Shown here in pieces: positions 6,244 to 15,281 of a DNA stretch of 16,475 bases. Position numbers and translations under genes: made by a program. Every line of letters starts with the position of its first letter. The stretch's first letter is position 1. The stretch comes from Deltaproteobacteria bacterium (GTDB lineage Bacteria; Desulfobacterota; Desulfuromonadia; Desulfuromonadales; BM103). A model generated the notes under the pieces. It was not told where the DNA came from. It worked only from the letters and a program-made list of their open reading frames with translations, and did not search any database. The stretch is from positions 1 to 16,475 of the forward strand of contig JAGXHL010000015.1 in the NCBI GenBank assembly GCA_024636215.1. The letters run 5' to 3'.

Positions 6244-6432
6244 ATCAATGAGAACTTCGAGTATCAAATATCACGATTTATATGAAGATTGAATGTCTAG
6301 CAACAGATGGTCTGAAATGACCTGAAAACGGTTCGGGCGCTTAACGGGGAATAGGATATTGTTCAGCAAAGTATCCGAAAATTCAATGGTATTCCTTGAA
6401 ATGTTAGTGGAGTAGGGGGTACATATTCGATT
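6244..6432. other. Non-coding tail of the accessory region
   Basis: I see no gene, tRNA or recognised repeat between the kinase stop codon and the second tRNA-like repeat. The stretch is AT-rich, and short reading frames here are not convincing. Confidence 0.5.
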
Positions 6433-6448
6433 CTCGTCCCGGGTACCA
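6433..6448 (+). repeat. tRNA-3'-end-like direct repeat, copy 2 (possible att site)
   Basis: CGTCCCGGGTACCA at 6435-6448 is an exact copy of 198-211. Here it is preceded by TTCGATT, the sequence typical of a T-loop, at the right distance for a T-arm, but the 5' side of the T-stem (ACATA) does not pair. The strong terminator 12 nt downstream is placed as it would be after a real tRNA gene. I infer that this is the chromosomal end of an integrated element whose intact tRNA lies outside the window. Confidence 0.4.
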
Positions 6449-6456
6449 TTACAAAA

Positions 6457-6496
6457 ACAGGGAGCCAACGTCTTAGCGTTGGCTCCTTGTTTTTTG
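6457..6496 (+). terminator. Strong intrinsic terminator
   Basis: A perfect 10-bp stem GGAGCCAACG (6461-6470) / CGTTGGCTCC (6477-6486) with a 6-nt loop extends by ACAG/TTGT. It is flanked by an A-run and a T-run (TTTTTT at 6490-6495). It is symmetric enough to work in both directions and separates the accessory region from the thioesterase gene. Confidence 0.9.
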
Positions 6497-6550
6497 AAAA
6501 TCAACTTATTCCCCTGTACTCAAAAGGGGTAATCAAATAAAATCGTTGCG

Positions 6551-7405
6551 ATGACTGATACCGGGCATGACTTACTCAAACATCTAACACTTGAACGCCT
6601 CGAAGAAAACCTGTATCGCGGTGAGAGCCGGGATATAGGTGGCCCCAACGTGTTTGGTGGACAGGTTCTTGGTCAGGCCCTGTATGCCGCCAGTCAGACT
6701 GTTGAGGGACGCGATGTGCATTCGCTGCATGCGTATTTTCTTCGCCCTGGCGACAAGAATGCACCTGTTGATTATGAGGTGGAACGGACTCGTGACGGCA
6801 ATAGTTATGCGACCCGCAGAGTAGTGGCCATCCAGCGTGGTAAGCCCATCTTTAATATGGCGGCATCCTTCCAGATAAGAGAGGAGGGGATCGAACATCA
6901 ATTCGCGATGCCCGAGGTGCCAGATCCTGAAAAATTGCTTAATATGACCGAACTTGCCAGGCAGACACTGGCAGAAATCCCTGAAAAATTAAGCCGGTTT
7001 TTGTCATGGCAAAGGCCTGTCGAATTTCGTCCCGTCCAGCCAATCCACCCTCTCCATCCTGAACCCTGCCCGCCGTTTCGCGAAATGTGGATGCGCGCCA
7101 ACTGCGTCTTGCCCGACGATCCGGCGATGCACAAGGTTCTGCTGGCATATGCTTCAGATTTTTCCCTGCTTGGTACCGCTCTGCTGCCTCACGCGTTGAC
7201 TTTTTCTCAAGGTGAAATCCGTGCGGCGAGTCTTGATCATGCCATGTGGTTTCATCGCGACTTGCGCATGGACGAGTGGCTACTGTATAGCATGGACAGC
7301 CCCAGCACATCCCATGGGCGAGGTTTCAGTCGTGGCAATTTTTTCAGCCGCGAGGGAAAGCTGGTTGCATCCGTAGCTCAGGAAGGGATGATCCGCAAAC
7401 TCTGA
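6551..7405 (+). CDS. tesB: Acyl-CoA thioesterase II (TesB type)
   Basis: The protein hydrolyses acyl-CoA to free fatty acid and CoA in the cytoplasm. At 284 residues it is as long as E. coli TesB and is a double hot-dog protein. The first half carries GPNVFGGQVLGQAL (about 31-44) and HSLHAYFLRPGD (57-68). The second half carries SLDHAMWFHRDLRMDEWLLY (227-246) and the final VAQEGMIR. The E. coli triad Asp204/Thr228/Gln278 corresponds to Asp203, Ser227 and Gln277 here, so the hydroxyl residue is Ser instead of Thr, a conservative change. The start is ATG 6551, where the N-terminus fits the family, although there is no clear Shine-Dalgarno sequence. The gene stands directly after the terminator and 78 bp before the flavoprotein gene, possibly in one transcript with it. 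Confidence 0.93.
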   Translation: MTDTGHDLLKHLTLERLEENLYRGESRDIGGPNVFGGQVLGQALYAASQTVEGRDVHSLHAYFLRPGDKNAPVDYEVERTRDGNSYATRRVVAIQRGKPIFNMAASFQIREEGIEHQFAMPEVPDPEKLLNMTELARQTLAEIPEKLSRFLSWQRPVEFRPVQPIHPLHPEPCPPFREMWMRANCVLPDDPAMHKVLLAYASDFSLLGTALLPHALTFSQGEIRAASLDHAMWFHRDLRMDEWLLYSMDSPSTSHGRGFSRGNFFSREGKLVASVAQEGMIRKL

Positions 7406-7483
7406 CCCGATCTTTGATTAAAAATGGAGCGACGAACTGAACTTGTGCGTGGGTTGCAGAACCATAAATTGAGGTGATGAACA

Positions 7484-8461
7484 ATGAAGACGAGAATTAC
7501 CGAATTACTGGGTATCAAATATCCTATTGTCCAGGGCGGCATGATGTGGGTCGGAACAGCGGAACTGGCTTCAGCGGTCTCCAATGCCGGAGGCCTGGGC
7601 ATTGTCACAGCTTTGAATCATGCAACACCACAAGCCTTGAAACAAGAGATTGCTCGTTGTCAAGCGATGACCAGTAAACCTTTCGGCGTCAACCTCACGA
7701 TCCTGCCGTCCATCAATCCGCCGCCTTATGAAAAGTATGTGCAAGCGATCCTTGAGAGTGGCGTGAAGATCGTTGAAACCGCCGGGCGTAATCCGCAACC
7801 GTTCATGGCGGCCTTCAAGGCGGCCGGCGTTAAGGTTATCCATAAATGCACTTCGGTTCGCCACGCATTGAAAGCGCAAGAGATCGGCTGTGATGCTGTC
7901 AGTGTCGATGGTTTCGAATGTGCCGGGCATCCCGGCGAGGATGACATAACAAATCTGGTGCTTATTCCTGCCGTGGCGGCCAGACTGTCTATCCCGCTAC
8001 TGGCTTCGGGAGGCATTGCCAATGGTTATCAGATGGCGGCAGCCTTTGCTCTCGGTGCCGAAGGCATCAATATGGGGACACGCTTTATGGCGACTCAGGA
8101 AGCTCCTGTTCATGACAATGTCAAGCAGGCGATGGTCGCAGCCGATGAAAGACAGACAACCTTGATCTTCAGAACACTGAAAAACACTGCCCGTGTATTT
8201 AAAAACAAGCTCGCCCTGGAAGTCCTGGCCATAGAATCCCGGCCTGGTGATACAGACTTTGCTGAAATACAACCTTTAGTTGTTGGTAAACGCGGTCGTA
8301 AGGAAGTTTTGGAAGATGGCGATATCGATGGTGGCATCTGGTCCGCCGGCATGGTTCTCGGCTTGATTGACGACATCCCCACTTGTGATGAATTATTAAA
8401 GCGTATTGTTGCGGAAGCGCGTGACGCGGCAGAAAAGCGCGTGGGCGTCCTGTTAGGTTGA
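7484..8461 (+). CDS. NAD(P)H/FMN-dependent nitronate monooxygenase or enoyl-reductase-like oxidoreductase
   Basis: This 325-residue TIM-barrel flavoprotein belongs to the 2-nitropropane dioxygenase/FabK superfamily. Visible motifs are PIVQGGMMWVGTAELASAVS near the N-terminus, GGLGIVTA, GFECAGHPGED with the conserved His (about 149), the phosphate-binding PLLASGGIANG (about 171-181) and GAEGINMGTRFMAT. Members oxidise alkyl nitronates, or act as FMN enoyl-ACP reductases when closer to FabK. The AGHPGED form and the lack of other fatty-acid genes favour the nitronate monooxygenase-like group, but the substrate cannot be settled from sequence. The start is ATG 7484 with GAGG about 9 nt upstream. 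Its neighbour tesB also concerns acyl groups; a shared pathway is not demonstrated. Confidence 0.88.
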   Translation: MKTRITELLGIKYPIVQGGMMWVGTAELASAVSNAGGLGIVTALNHATPQALKQEIARCQAMTSKPFGVNLTILPSINPPPYEKYVQAILESGVKIVETAGRNPQPFMAAFKAAGVKVIHKCTSVRHALKAQEIGCDAVSVDGFECAGHPGEDDITNLVLIPAVAARLSIPLLASGGIANGYQMAAAFALGAEGINMGTRFMATQEAPVHDNVKQAMVAADERQTTLIFRTLKNTARVFKNKLALEVLAIESRPGDTDFAEIQPLVVGKRGRKEVLEDGDIDGGIWSAGMVLGLIDDIPTCDELLKRIVAEARDAAEKRVGVLLG

Positions 8462-8503
8462 TTCTGCTTGCTTCTGCGACGACGGCAGTCTTGAAATTTT
8501 GCA

Positions 8504-8524
8504 TTGCTCACTTCTTGTGAGTAA
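8504..8524 (+). promoter_or_regulatory. Small hairpin before the kdsB ribosome binding site
   Basis: TTGCTCAC (8504-8511) pairs with GTGAGTAA (8517-8524) across a TTCTT loop, with one G-T pair. It ends 4 nt before CAGGAG. There is no T-run, so it is not a normal terminator. It may be an incidental or weak leader structure. Confidence 0.25.
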
Positions 8525-8542
8525 CTCAGGAGTTTGATTAAC

Positions 8543-9301
8543 ATGGGTGTTACAGTCGTTATCCCGGCACGTTATGCTTCAACCAGGTTCCCCGGAAAAC
8601 CGCTCGTCGACTTGTGCGGCAAGCCGATGATCCAGTGGGTCTATGAACGTTCCGCACTTTGTGAATCAGTCGGCCGGGTCATTGTCGCTACGGATGATGA
8701 CCGTATTGCCCGTGCCGTCGCGTCTTTCGGCGGCAACGTCGTCATGACTCGTTCCGATCATTCAACCGGTACCGACCGACTGGCAGAAGTTGCCGCAGGT
8801 CTCGATGATACATTGATCGTGAATGTGCAGGGCGATGAACCGCTGATTGATCCAGCCATGATCCAGGCGGCCGTGGCGCCGCTGCTGGCTGACGACTCGA
8901 TCCCCATGGGGACACTCAAGACTCCCCTGGTCTCTATAGAGGAATATCGAAACCCGAATGTCGTCAAGGTAGTGACTGACCAGCTTGGCTTCGCCCTGTA
9001 CTTTTCGCGAGCACCGATACCCTACCCGCGTGATTTCAATAACGGACTCGAGCACCGTTGGCATGAGCTGGCGACCGCCAAGCATATTGGCCTGTATGTC
9101 TATCGGCGTGAGTTTCTGCTGCAATATCCGCATCTCAAGACGACCCCGCTGGAGTCCCAGGAATGTCTTGAACAGCTGCGTGCCCTTGAGCATGGCTATC
9201 GTATCCGCGTGGCGGAAACCAGCCTGGTGGGGCAGGGGGTTGATACGCCGGAGGATCTGGAACAGGTAAGGGCGATCCTTGCCTCTTCTGCGCAGAGTTA
9301 A
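8543..9301 (+). CDS. kdsB: 3-deoxy-manno-octulosonate cytidylyltransferase (CMP-Kdo synthetase)
   Basis: The enzyme activates Kdo with CTP to give CMP-Kdo, the donor for lipid A inner-core assembly, in the cytoplasm. It has 252 residues, the usual length. The nucleotide-binding start VVIPARYASTRFPGKPL (5-21) is followed by IVATDDDRIA (47-56), STGTDRLAEV (74-83), the metal-binding NVQGDEPLID (94-103), HIGLYVYRREFL (181-192) and ECLEQLRALEHGYRI (207-221). I chose ATG 8543 because CAGGAG (8527-8532) lies at good spacing and the family begins this close to the PAR motif; a TTG nine bases earlier is less likely. It heads the Kdo/LPS cluster, followed 102 bp later by pyrG, which makes its CTP. Confidence 0.96.
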   Translation: MGVTVVIPARYASTRFPGKPLVDLCGKPMIQWVYERSALCESVGRVIVATDDDRIARAVASFGGNVVMTRSDHSTGTDRLAEVAAGLDDTLIVNVQGDEPLIDPAMIQAAVAPLLADDSIPMGTLKTPLVSIEEYRNPNVVKVVTDQLGFALYFSRAPIPYPRDFNNGLEHRWHELATAKHIGLYVYRREFLLQYPHLKTTPLESQECLEQLRALEHGYRIRVAETSLVGQGVDTPEDLEQVRAILASSAQS

Positions 9302-11832
<2,531 letters not shown>

Positions 11833-11834
11833 TA

Positions 11835-12815
11835 ATGGACAAATATACTGAAATTTTAGATGCCGCCCGCAAGGTCATTCAGATTGAAGCCGAAGCGGTT
11901 GCCACCTTGGCGGCACGTCTGGATGAAAGCTTCGCCAGGGCGGTAGAGATGGTTCTGGCTTGTGCCGGTCGTGTGGTTGTCACCGGGATGGGCAAATCCG
12001 GTTTGATCTGTCAGAAAATGGCGGCGACCATGGCTTCGACAGGAACACCGACAATCTTCCTTCATCCTGCTGAAGGCGTGCACGGTGATCTGGGGATGTT
12101 GATGAAGGGGGATGTCGTCATTGCGGTCTCCAATTCCGGTGAGACAGAAGAGATTGTCCGCATATTGCCGACCATCAAACGCATGGGCCTGCCACTGATT
12201 TCCATGACTGGAAACCCCACCAGCACCTTGGCACGCGCCGGTGATGTGTTTCTTGATATCTCCATAAAAGAAGAAGCCTGCCCATTGCAGCTGGCACCAA
12301 CGGCGAGCACCACAGTCACTCTGGCCATGGGCGATGCCCTGGCGGTTGCCCTGCTTTTACAAAGAGGTTTCCGGGAAGAGGATTTTGCGCTTTATCATCC
12401 CGGCGGCGCGTTAGGCAAACGTTTGCTGCTGCGGGTTGAAGACCTGATGCATGTGGGTGAAGATGTGCCGACAGTTAACGCAAACACGCCGTTAAAGGAT
12501 GCTCTGTATGTGATTTCCAGTAAGAAGCTGGGGATTACCGGGGTTGTTGATGACCAGGGCAATCTGGTTGGCGTTTTTACAGATGGTGATCTGCGTCGCA
12601 AGATCGAGCAGGGTATTGAAGTTCTCAATCGGCCGATCGGCGAGCTTATGGGTGGTAAACCAAAGCGTATATTGCGCAGCAATCTGGCGGCCAAATCCCT
12701 GCAGCGCATGGAGGAATACCAGATTACTTCCTTGTTTGTCTTTGACTCGGAAGAGGATCAGAAGCCGATCGGGATTATCCACCTGCATGACCTGCTCAAG
12801 GCAGGGGTTATCTGA
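11835..12815 (+). CDS. kdsD: D-arabinose-5-phosphate isomerase (KpsF/GutQ/KdsD family)
   Basis: The enzyme interconverts ribulose-5-phosphate and arabinose-5-phosphate, the first committed Kdo step. It has 326 residues. The SIS sugar-isomerase domain spans about 35-170 with VVTGMGKSGLICQKMAAT, HPAEGVHGDLGML, and SNSGETEE for phosphate binding; YHPGGALGKR (187-196) carries the conserved His. Two CBS domains follow at about 203-258 and 268-325 (FTDGDLRR and GIIHLHDLLK). CBS pairs in this family are thought to be regulatory. ATG 11835 lies 2 nt after the kdsA stop with AAGGTG directly before it; a GTG at 11829 is less likely. The end overlaps kdsC by one base (TGATG). Confidence 0.96.
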   Translation: MDKYTEILDAARKVIQIEAEAVATLAARLDESFARAVEMVLACAGRVVVTGMGKSGLICQKMAATMASTGTPTIFLHPAEGVHGDLGMLMKGDVVIAVSNSGETEEIVRILPTIKRMGLPLISMTGNPTSTLARAGDVFLDISIKEEACPLQLAPTASTTVTLAMGDALAVALLLQRGFREEDFALYHPGGALGKRLLLRVEDLMHVGEDVPTVNANTPLKDALYVISSKKLGITGVVDDQGNLVGVFTDGDLRRKIEQGIEVLNRPIGELMGGKPKRILRSNLAAKSLQRMEEYQITSLFVFDSEEDQKPIGIIHLHDLLKAGVI

Positions 12816-13333
12816 TGGCTGCCGATCTCTCCAAGATCAAGCTGCTGCTGCTCGATGTCGATGGTGTCCTGACTGATGGCCGCATAATCTATGACAGTGA
12901 GGGCGGCGAGACCAAATCGTTCGACGTCAAAGACGGTCACGGTCTCAAGCTGCTGCAGCGGGCAGGAATCCGGGTTGGTATTATTACCGGTCGCCAGTCG
13001 GTAATCGTTGCCCGCAGGGCCGAAGAGTTGGGCATCGAGCTGGTTTACCAGGGGGTCAAAGATAAAAGTTTGCCCTTCAACGAGATCTTGCAAAAACTGG
13101 CCTTGGTGCCTGAGGAAATTGCTTACGTCGGCGACGATGTTGTCGATCTGCCAATCATGCGGAAAGTTGGTTTTGCCGCGACCGTGGCCGACGCTGTGGA
13201 TGATGTCAAGCCCTTTGCCGACATGGTTACCAGGCTGCCGGGAGGTCGTGGTGCCGTCAGAGAAATATGTGATTTCATTCTCAAGGGGTCCGGTCGTTGG
13301 TCGGCCGTGACGCGTCACTATTTCGAAGATTAG
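12815..13333 (+). CDS. kdsC: Kdo-8-phosphate phosphatase (HAD family)
   Basis: The enzyme dephosphorylates Kdo-8-phosphate to Kdo. At 172 residues it has the typical short C0-type HAD fold without a cap domain, which forms tetramers in the family. Motif I is LLLDVDGVLTDG with Asp14/Asp16, motif II ITGR (57-60), the Lys region GVKDK (80-84), and motif III YVGDDVVDLP with Asp107/Asp108. The start is ATG 12815, sharing a base with the kdsD stop. It is the last gene of the Kdo part. The next 80 bp carry a promoter rather than a terminator. Confidence 0.96.
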   Translation: MAADLSKIKLLLLDVDGVLTDGRIIYDSEGGETKSFDVKDGHGLKLLQRAGIRVGIITGRQSVIVARRAEELGIELVYQGVKDKSLPFNEILQKLALVPEEIAYVGDDVVDLPIMRKVGFAATVADAVDDVKPFADMVTRLPGGRGAVREICDFILKGSGRWSAVTRHYFED

Positions 13334-13372
13334 TCCTTTATACAATTCTCATGCCAACTTGTTTTATGGCGC

Positions 13373-13402
13373 TTTACAGTTAACATCCCGGGATGCTATA
13401 CT
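13373..13402 (+). promoter_or_regulatory. Sigma-70-type promoter with palindromic spacer, upstream of lptC
   Basis: TTTACA (13373-13378, 5 of 6) and TATACT (13397-13402, 5 of 6) are separated by 18 bp. The spacer contains the perfect 12-bp palindrome CATCCCGGGATG (13384-13395), a natural place for a repressor or activator. Expected initiation near 13408-13410 leaves a leader of only 4-6 nt before ATG 13414, which has no Shine-Dalgarno sequence. This would give lptC-lptA-lptB-rpoN an internal promoter. Confidence 0.55.
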
Positions 13403-13413
13403 GACTTCCATAG

Positions 13414-13986
13414 ATGAGCTATTTTAAACACCGCAATCTGCTCCTTATTCTGGCATTGGCGCTGGCGCTGACTTTGCTGGTTGTGATAGCCCTGCGTTAT
13501 CGACCGGGAAACCAATTGCAAGCTCTGGTGAAAACCTTGCCGAAGGGCGTCGACATTTCATTGCAGGACATCGACTACACTCATATTGAGGAAGGTAAGG
13601 CACGTTGGCATTTGGTCGCTCAACAGATAGAGCGGAATTCTGCATCAGGGGGGCTTGATCTCAATAGCCCTCATTTGAATTTTTATGACGAAAAAGGTGA
13701 ACTGCAAGGCGCGTTACAGTCTGGTAAAGGCGTGGTTAGCGATGATTACCAGCAAATCGAATTACGTACCGACGTTGTTTTGAAAAATTCTGCCGGCTAC
13801 ACAATCTACAGCGATCGCCTTGATTACGATCATGCAACGCAGATAGCAACAACGGATGCACGAGTACTTCTGGTCTCAGACGGTTTGCGTCTGGAAGGTA
13901 CGGGGATGACGTTTTCTTTAAAAACTAAACAGTTGAAACTTCATGCAGACGTTACCGCGGTCCTCGATCCTGAGCAGATGAAATGA
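13414..13986 (+). CDS. lptC: LPS export protein LptC
   Basis: LptC is the bitopic inner-membrane part of the LPS transport bridge, passing LPS from LptBFG to LptA. At 190 residues it is as long as E. coli LptC. It has one N-terminal membrane helix (LLLILALALALTLLVVIAL, about 9-27) after a short positive start, then a periplasmic beta-jellyroll domain. SADRL/SDRLDY-type phrases such as YTIYSDRLDYDHATQIATTD (about 129-148) are typical of the LptC/OstA fold. The start is ATG 13414; the hydrophobic segment and the nearby promoter fit it, although no ribosome binding site is seen. Its stop overlaps lptA (ATGA). Confidence 0.9.
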   Translation: MSYFKHRNLLLILALALALTLLVVIALRYRPGNQLQALVKTLPKGVDISLQDIDYTHIEEGKARWHLVAQQIERNSASGGLDLNSPHLNFYDEKGELQGALQSGKGVVSDDYQQIELRTDVVLKNSAGYTIYSDRLDYDHATQIATTDARVLLVSDGLRLEGTGMTFSLKTKQLKLHADVTAVLDPEQMK

Positions 13987-14486
13987 CTCTGTCTATCATG
14001 AAGATTTTTTCTCTACATGTGTGCTTCTTCTTACTGCTCATGCCGCTAAGCGTTTCTGCACTTGAAATGCCGAAGCAAAACCGTGGTCCGATAGAGGTTT
14101 CCGCAGATCGTCTTGAAGCCGATGATCAGGCACAAACATTGCTTTTTTCAGGGAATGCCGTCGCGACCCAGGATGATGCCACGATTTATGGCGATCGACT
14201 GACGGTACTGTATACCGGCGAAAAGCGTGAGATAGAGAGAGTTATCGCTGAAGGTTCGGTACGCATTCTCCAGGGAACGCGCGTTGCAACGGGTTCAAAA
14301 GCCATCCTCTATCATGTTGAAGAACGCATTGTTTTGACAGGTTCACCGAAAGTCACTGATGGTGATGATTCTGTTCAAGGTCAGGAAATTACGATTTACC
14401 TTAAAGATCAACGCAGTGTCGTCACGGGGGGTACTGATGGCAGGGTCAAAGCCATTTTTACACCGCAAACGGAGAAAAAGCCTTGA
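13983..14486 (+). CDS. lptA: Periplasmic LPS-binding bridge protein LptA
   Basis: LptA carries LPS across the periplasm between LptC and LptD. It has 167 residues with an N-terminal signal peptide (hydrophobic stretch about 8-25, cleavage likely after VSA, before LEMPKQ). The OstA/LptA jellyroll follows, with [40 protein letters not shown] and [20 protein letters not shown]. It is slightly shorter than E. coli LptA (185). The start is ATG 13983, overlapping the lptC stop. A second ATG at 13998 (MKIFS) would give a shorter signal peptide and cannot be excluded. The end overlaps the lptB start. Confidence 0.92.
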   Translation: MTLSIMKIFSLHVCFFLLLMPLSVSALEMPKQNRGPIEVSADRLEADDQAQTLLFSGNAVATQDDATIYGDRLTVLYTGEKREIERVIAEGSVRILQGTRVATGSKAILYHVEERIVLTGSPKVTDGDDSVQGQEITIYLKDQRSVVTGGTDGRVKAIFTPQTEKKP

Positions 14487-15208
14487 GCCACCTTCTCACC
14501 GCACGTGGGTTGTCGAAGGCTTATAAACAACGACAGGTGGTCTCATCCGTTGATCTGCAACTTATGTCAGGTGAAGTGGTCGGTCTTCTTGGTCCGAACG
14601 GCGCCGGGAAAACCACATCTTTCTATATGGTGGTAGGACTGATCCGGCCGGACCAGGGTGAGGTGTTTCTTGACGATGAAAATTTAACTGCCCTGCCGAT
14701 GCACCAGCGAGCCAGGATGGGCATTTCGTATCTTCCGCAGGAAGCCTCAATTTTTCGTAAGCTAACGGTTGAACAGAATCTTCTGGCGATTCTGGAGGCA
14801 GTTGAAACATCCCGACTGGTCCAGCAAGAGCGTAAAGATCAATTACTGGAAGACTTTCGTTTGACGCATGTTGTAAAATCTTATGGCTATGCTCTTTCTG
14901 GTGGTGAGAGGCGCCGCGTCGAGATTGCCCGGGCCCTGGTTCTCGAACCAAGGTTTATTCTGTTAGATGAACCTTTTGCGGGGATTGACCCGATTGCAGT
15001 TCTGGATATTCAGGACATCATTAATAAACTGAAACAACGTCGCATCGGTGTCTTGATCTCCGATCATAATGTCCGTGAAACCCTTGGTGTGTGTGACCGA
15101 GCCTATATTCTAAATGAAGGGTGTATCCTGGAGCATGGATCTCCTGATCAGATTGCCCAAAGTCCAAAGGCAAGGGCAATTTATCTGGGAGAAAAATTCC
15201 GGCTTTAG
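14483..15208 (+). CDS. lptB: LPS export ABC transporter ATP-binding protein LptB
   Basis: LptB is the cytoplasmic ATPase that powers LPS extraction by LptF/LptG, which are not in the window. It has 241 residues. Walker A is GPNGAGKTT (37-45), the Q-loop is [18 protein letters not shown] (83-100), the signature is [15 protein letters not shown] (138-152), Walker B is [13 protein letters not shown] (158-170) with catalytic Glu163, and the switch His195 lies in ISDHNVRET. The coding region begins with TTG at 14483, overlapping the lptA stop (TTGA), with GGAGA seven bases upstream. No better ATG or GTG precedes the Walker A at the right distance, so TTG is the natural start and may limit expression or couple it to lptA. 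Confidence 0.97.
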   Translation: MSHLLTARGLSKAYKQRQVVSSVDLQLMSGEVVGLLGPNGAGKTTSFYMVVGLIRPDQGEVFLDDENLTALPMHQRARMGISYLPQEASIFRKLTVEQNLLAILEAVETSRLVQQERKDQLLEDFRLTHVVKSYGYALSGGERRRVEIARALVLEPRFILLDEPFAGIDPIAVLDIQDIINKLKQRRIGVLISDHNVRETLGVCDRAYILNEGCILEHGSPDQIAQSPKARAIYLGEKFRL

Positions 15209-15281
15209 TTCCGGAGACGACTGATCAAGTTCCAGTGGCAGAGATTCTTTCCTTGCCCCTGCTTTATCTTACGATGGTGAT

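Noticed and set aside
6271..6504. 77-codon minus-strand open frame
   Set aside because: It runs through the intrinsic terminator and the tRNA-like repeat and has no recognisable motif or ribosome binding site.
12758..13345. 195-codon minus-strand open frame opposite kdsC
   Set aside because: kdsC has all HAD motifs on the plus strand; the antisense frame has none.
15209..15281. Sigma-54 promoter upstream of rpoN (TGGCA ... TTGC)
   Set aside because: The GG and GC elements are about 18 bp apart instead of the required 12, so it is not a valid -24/-12 site.
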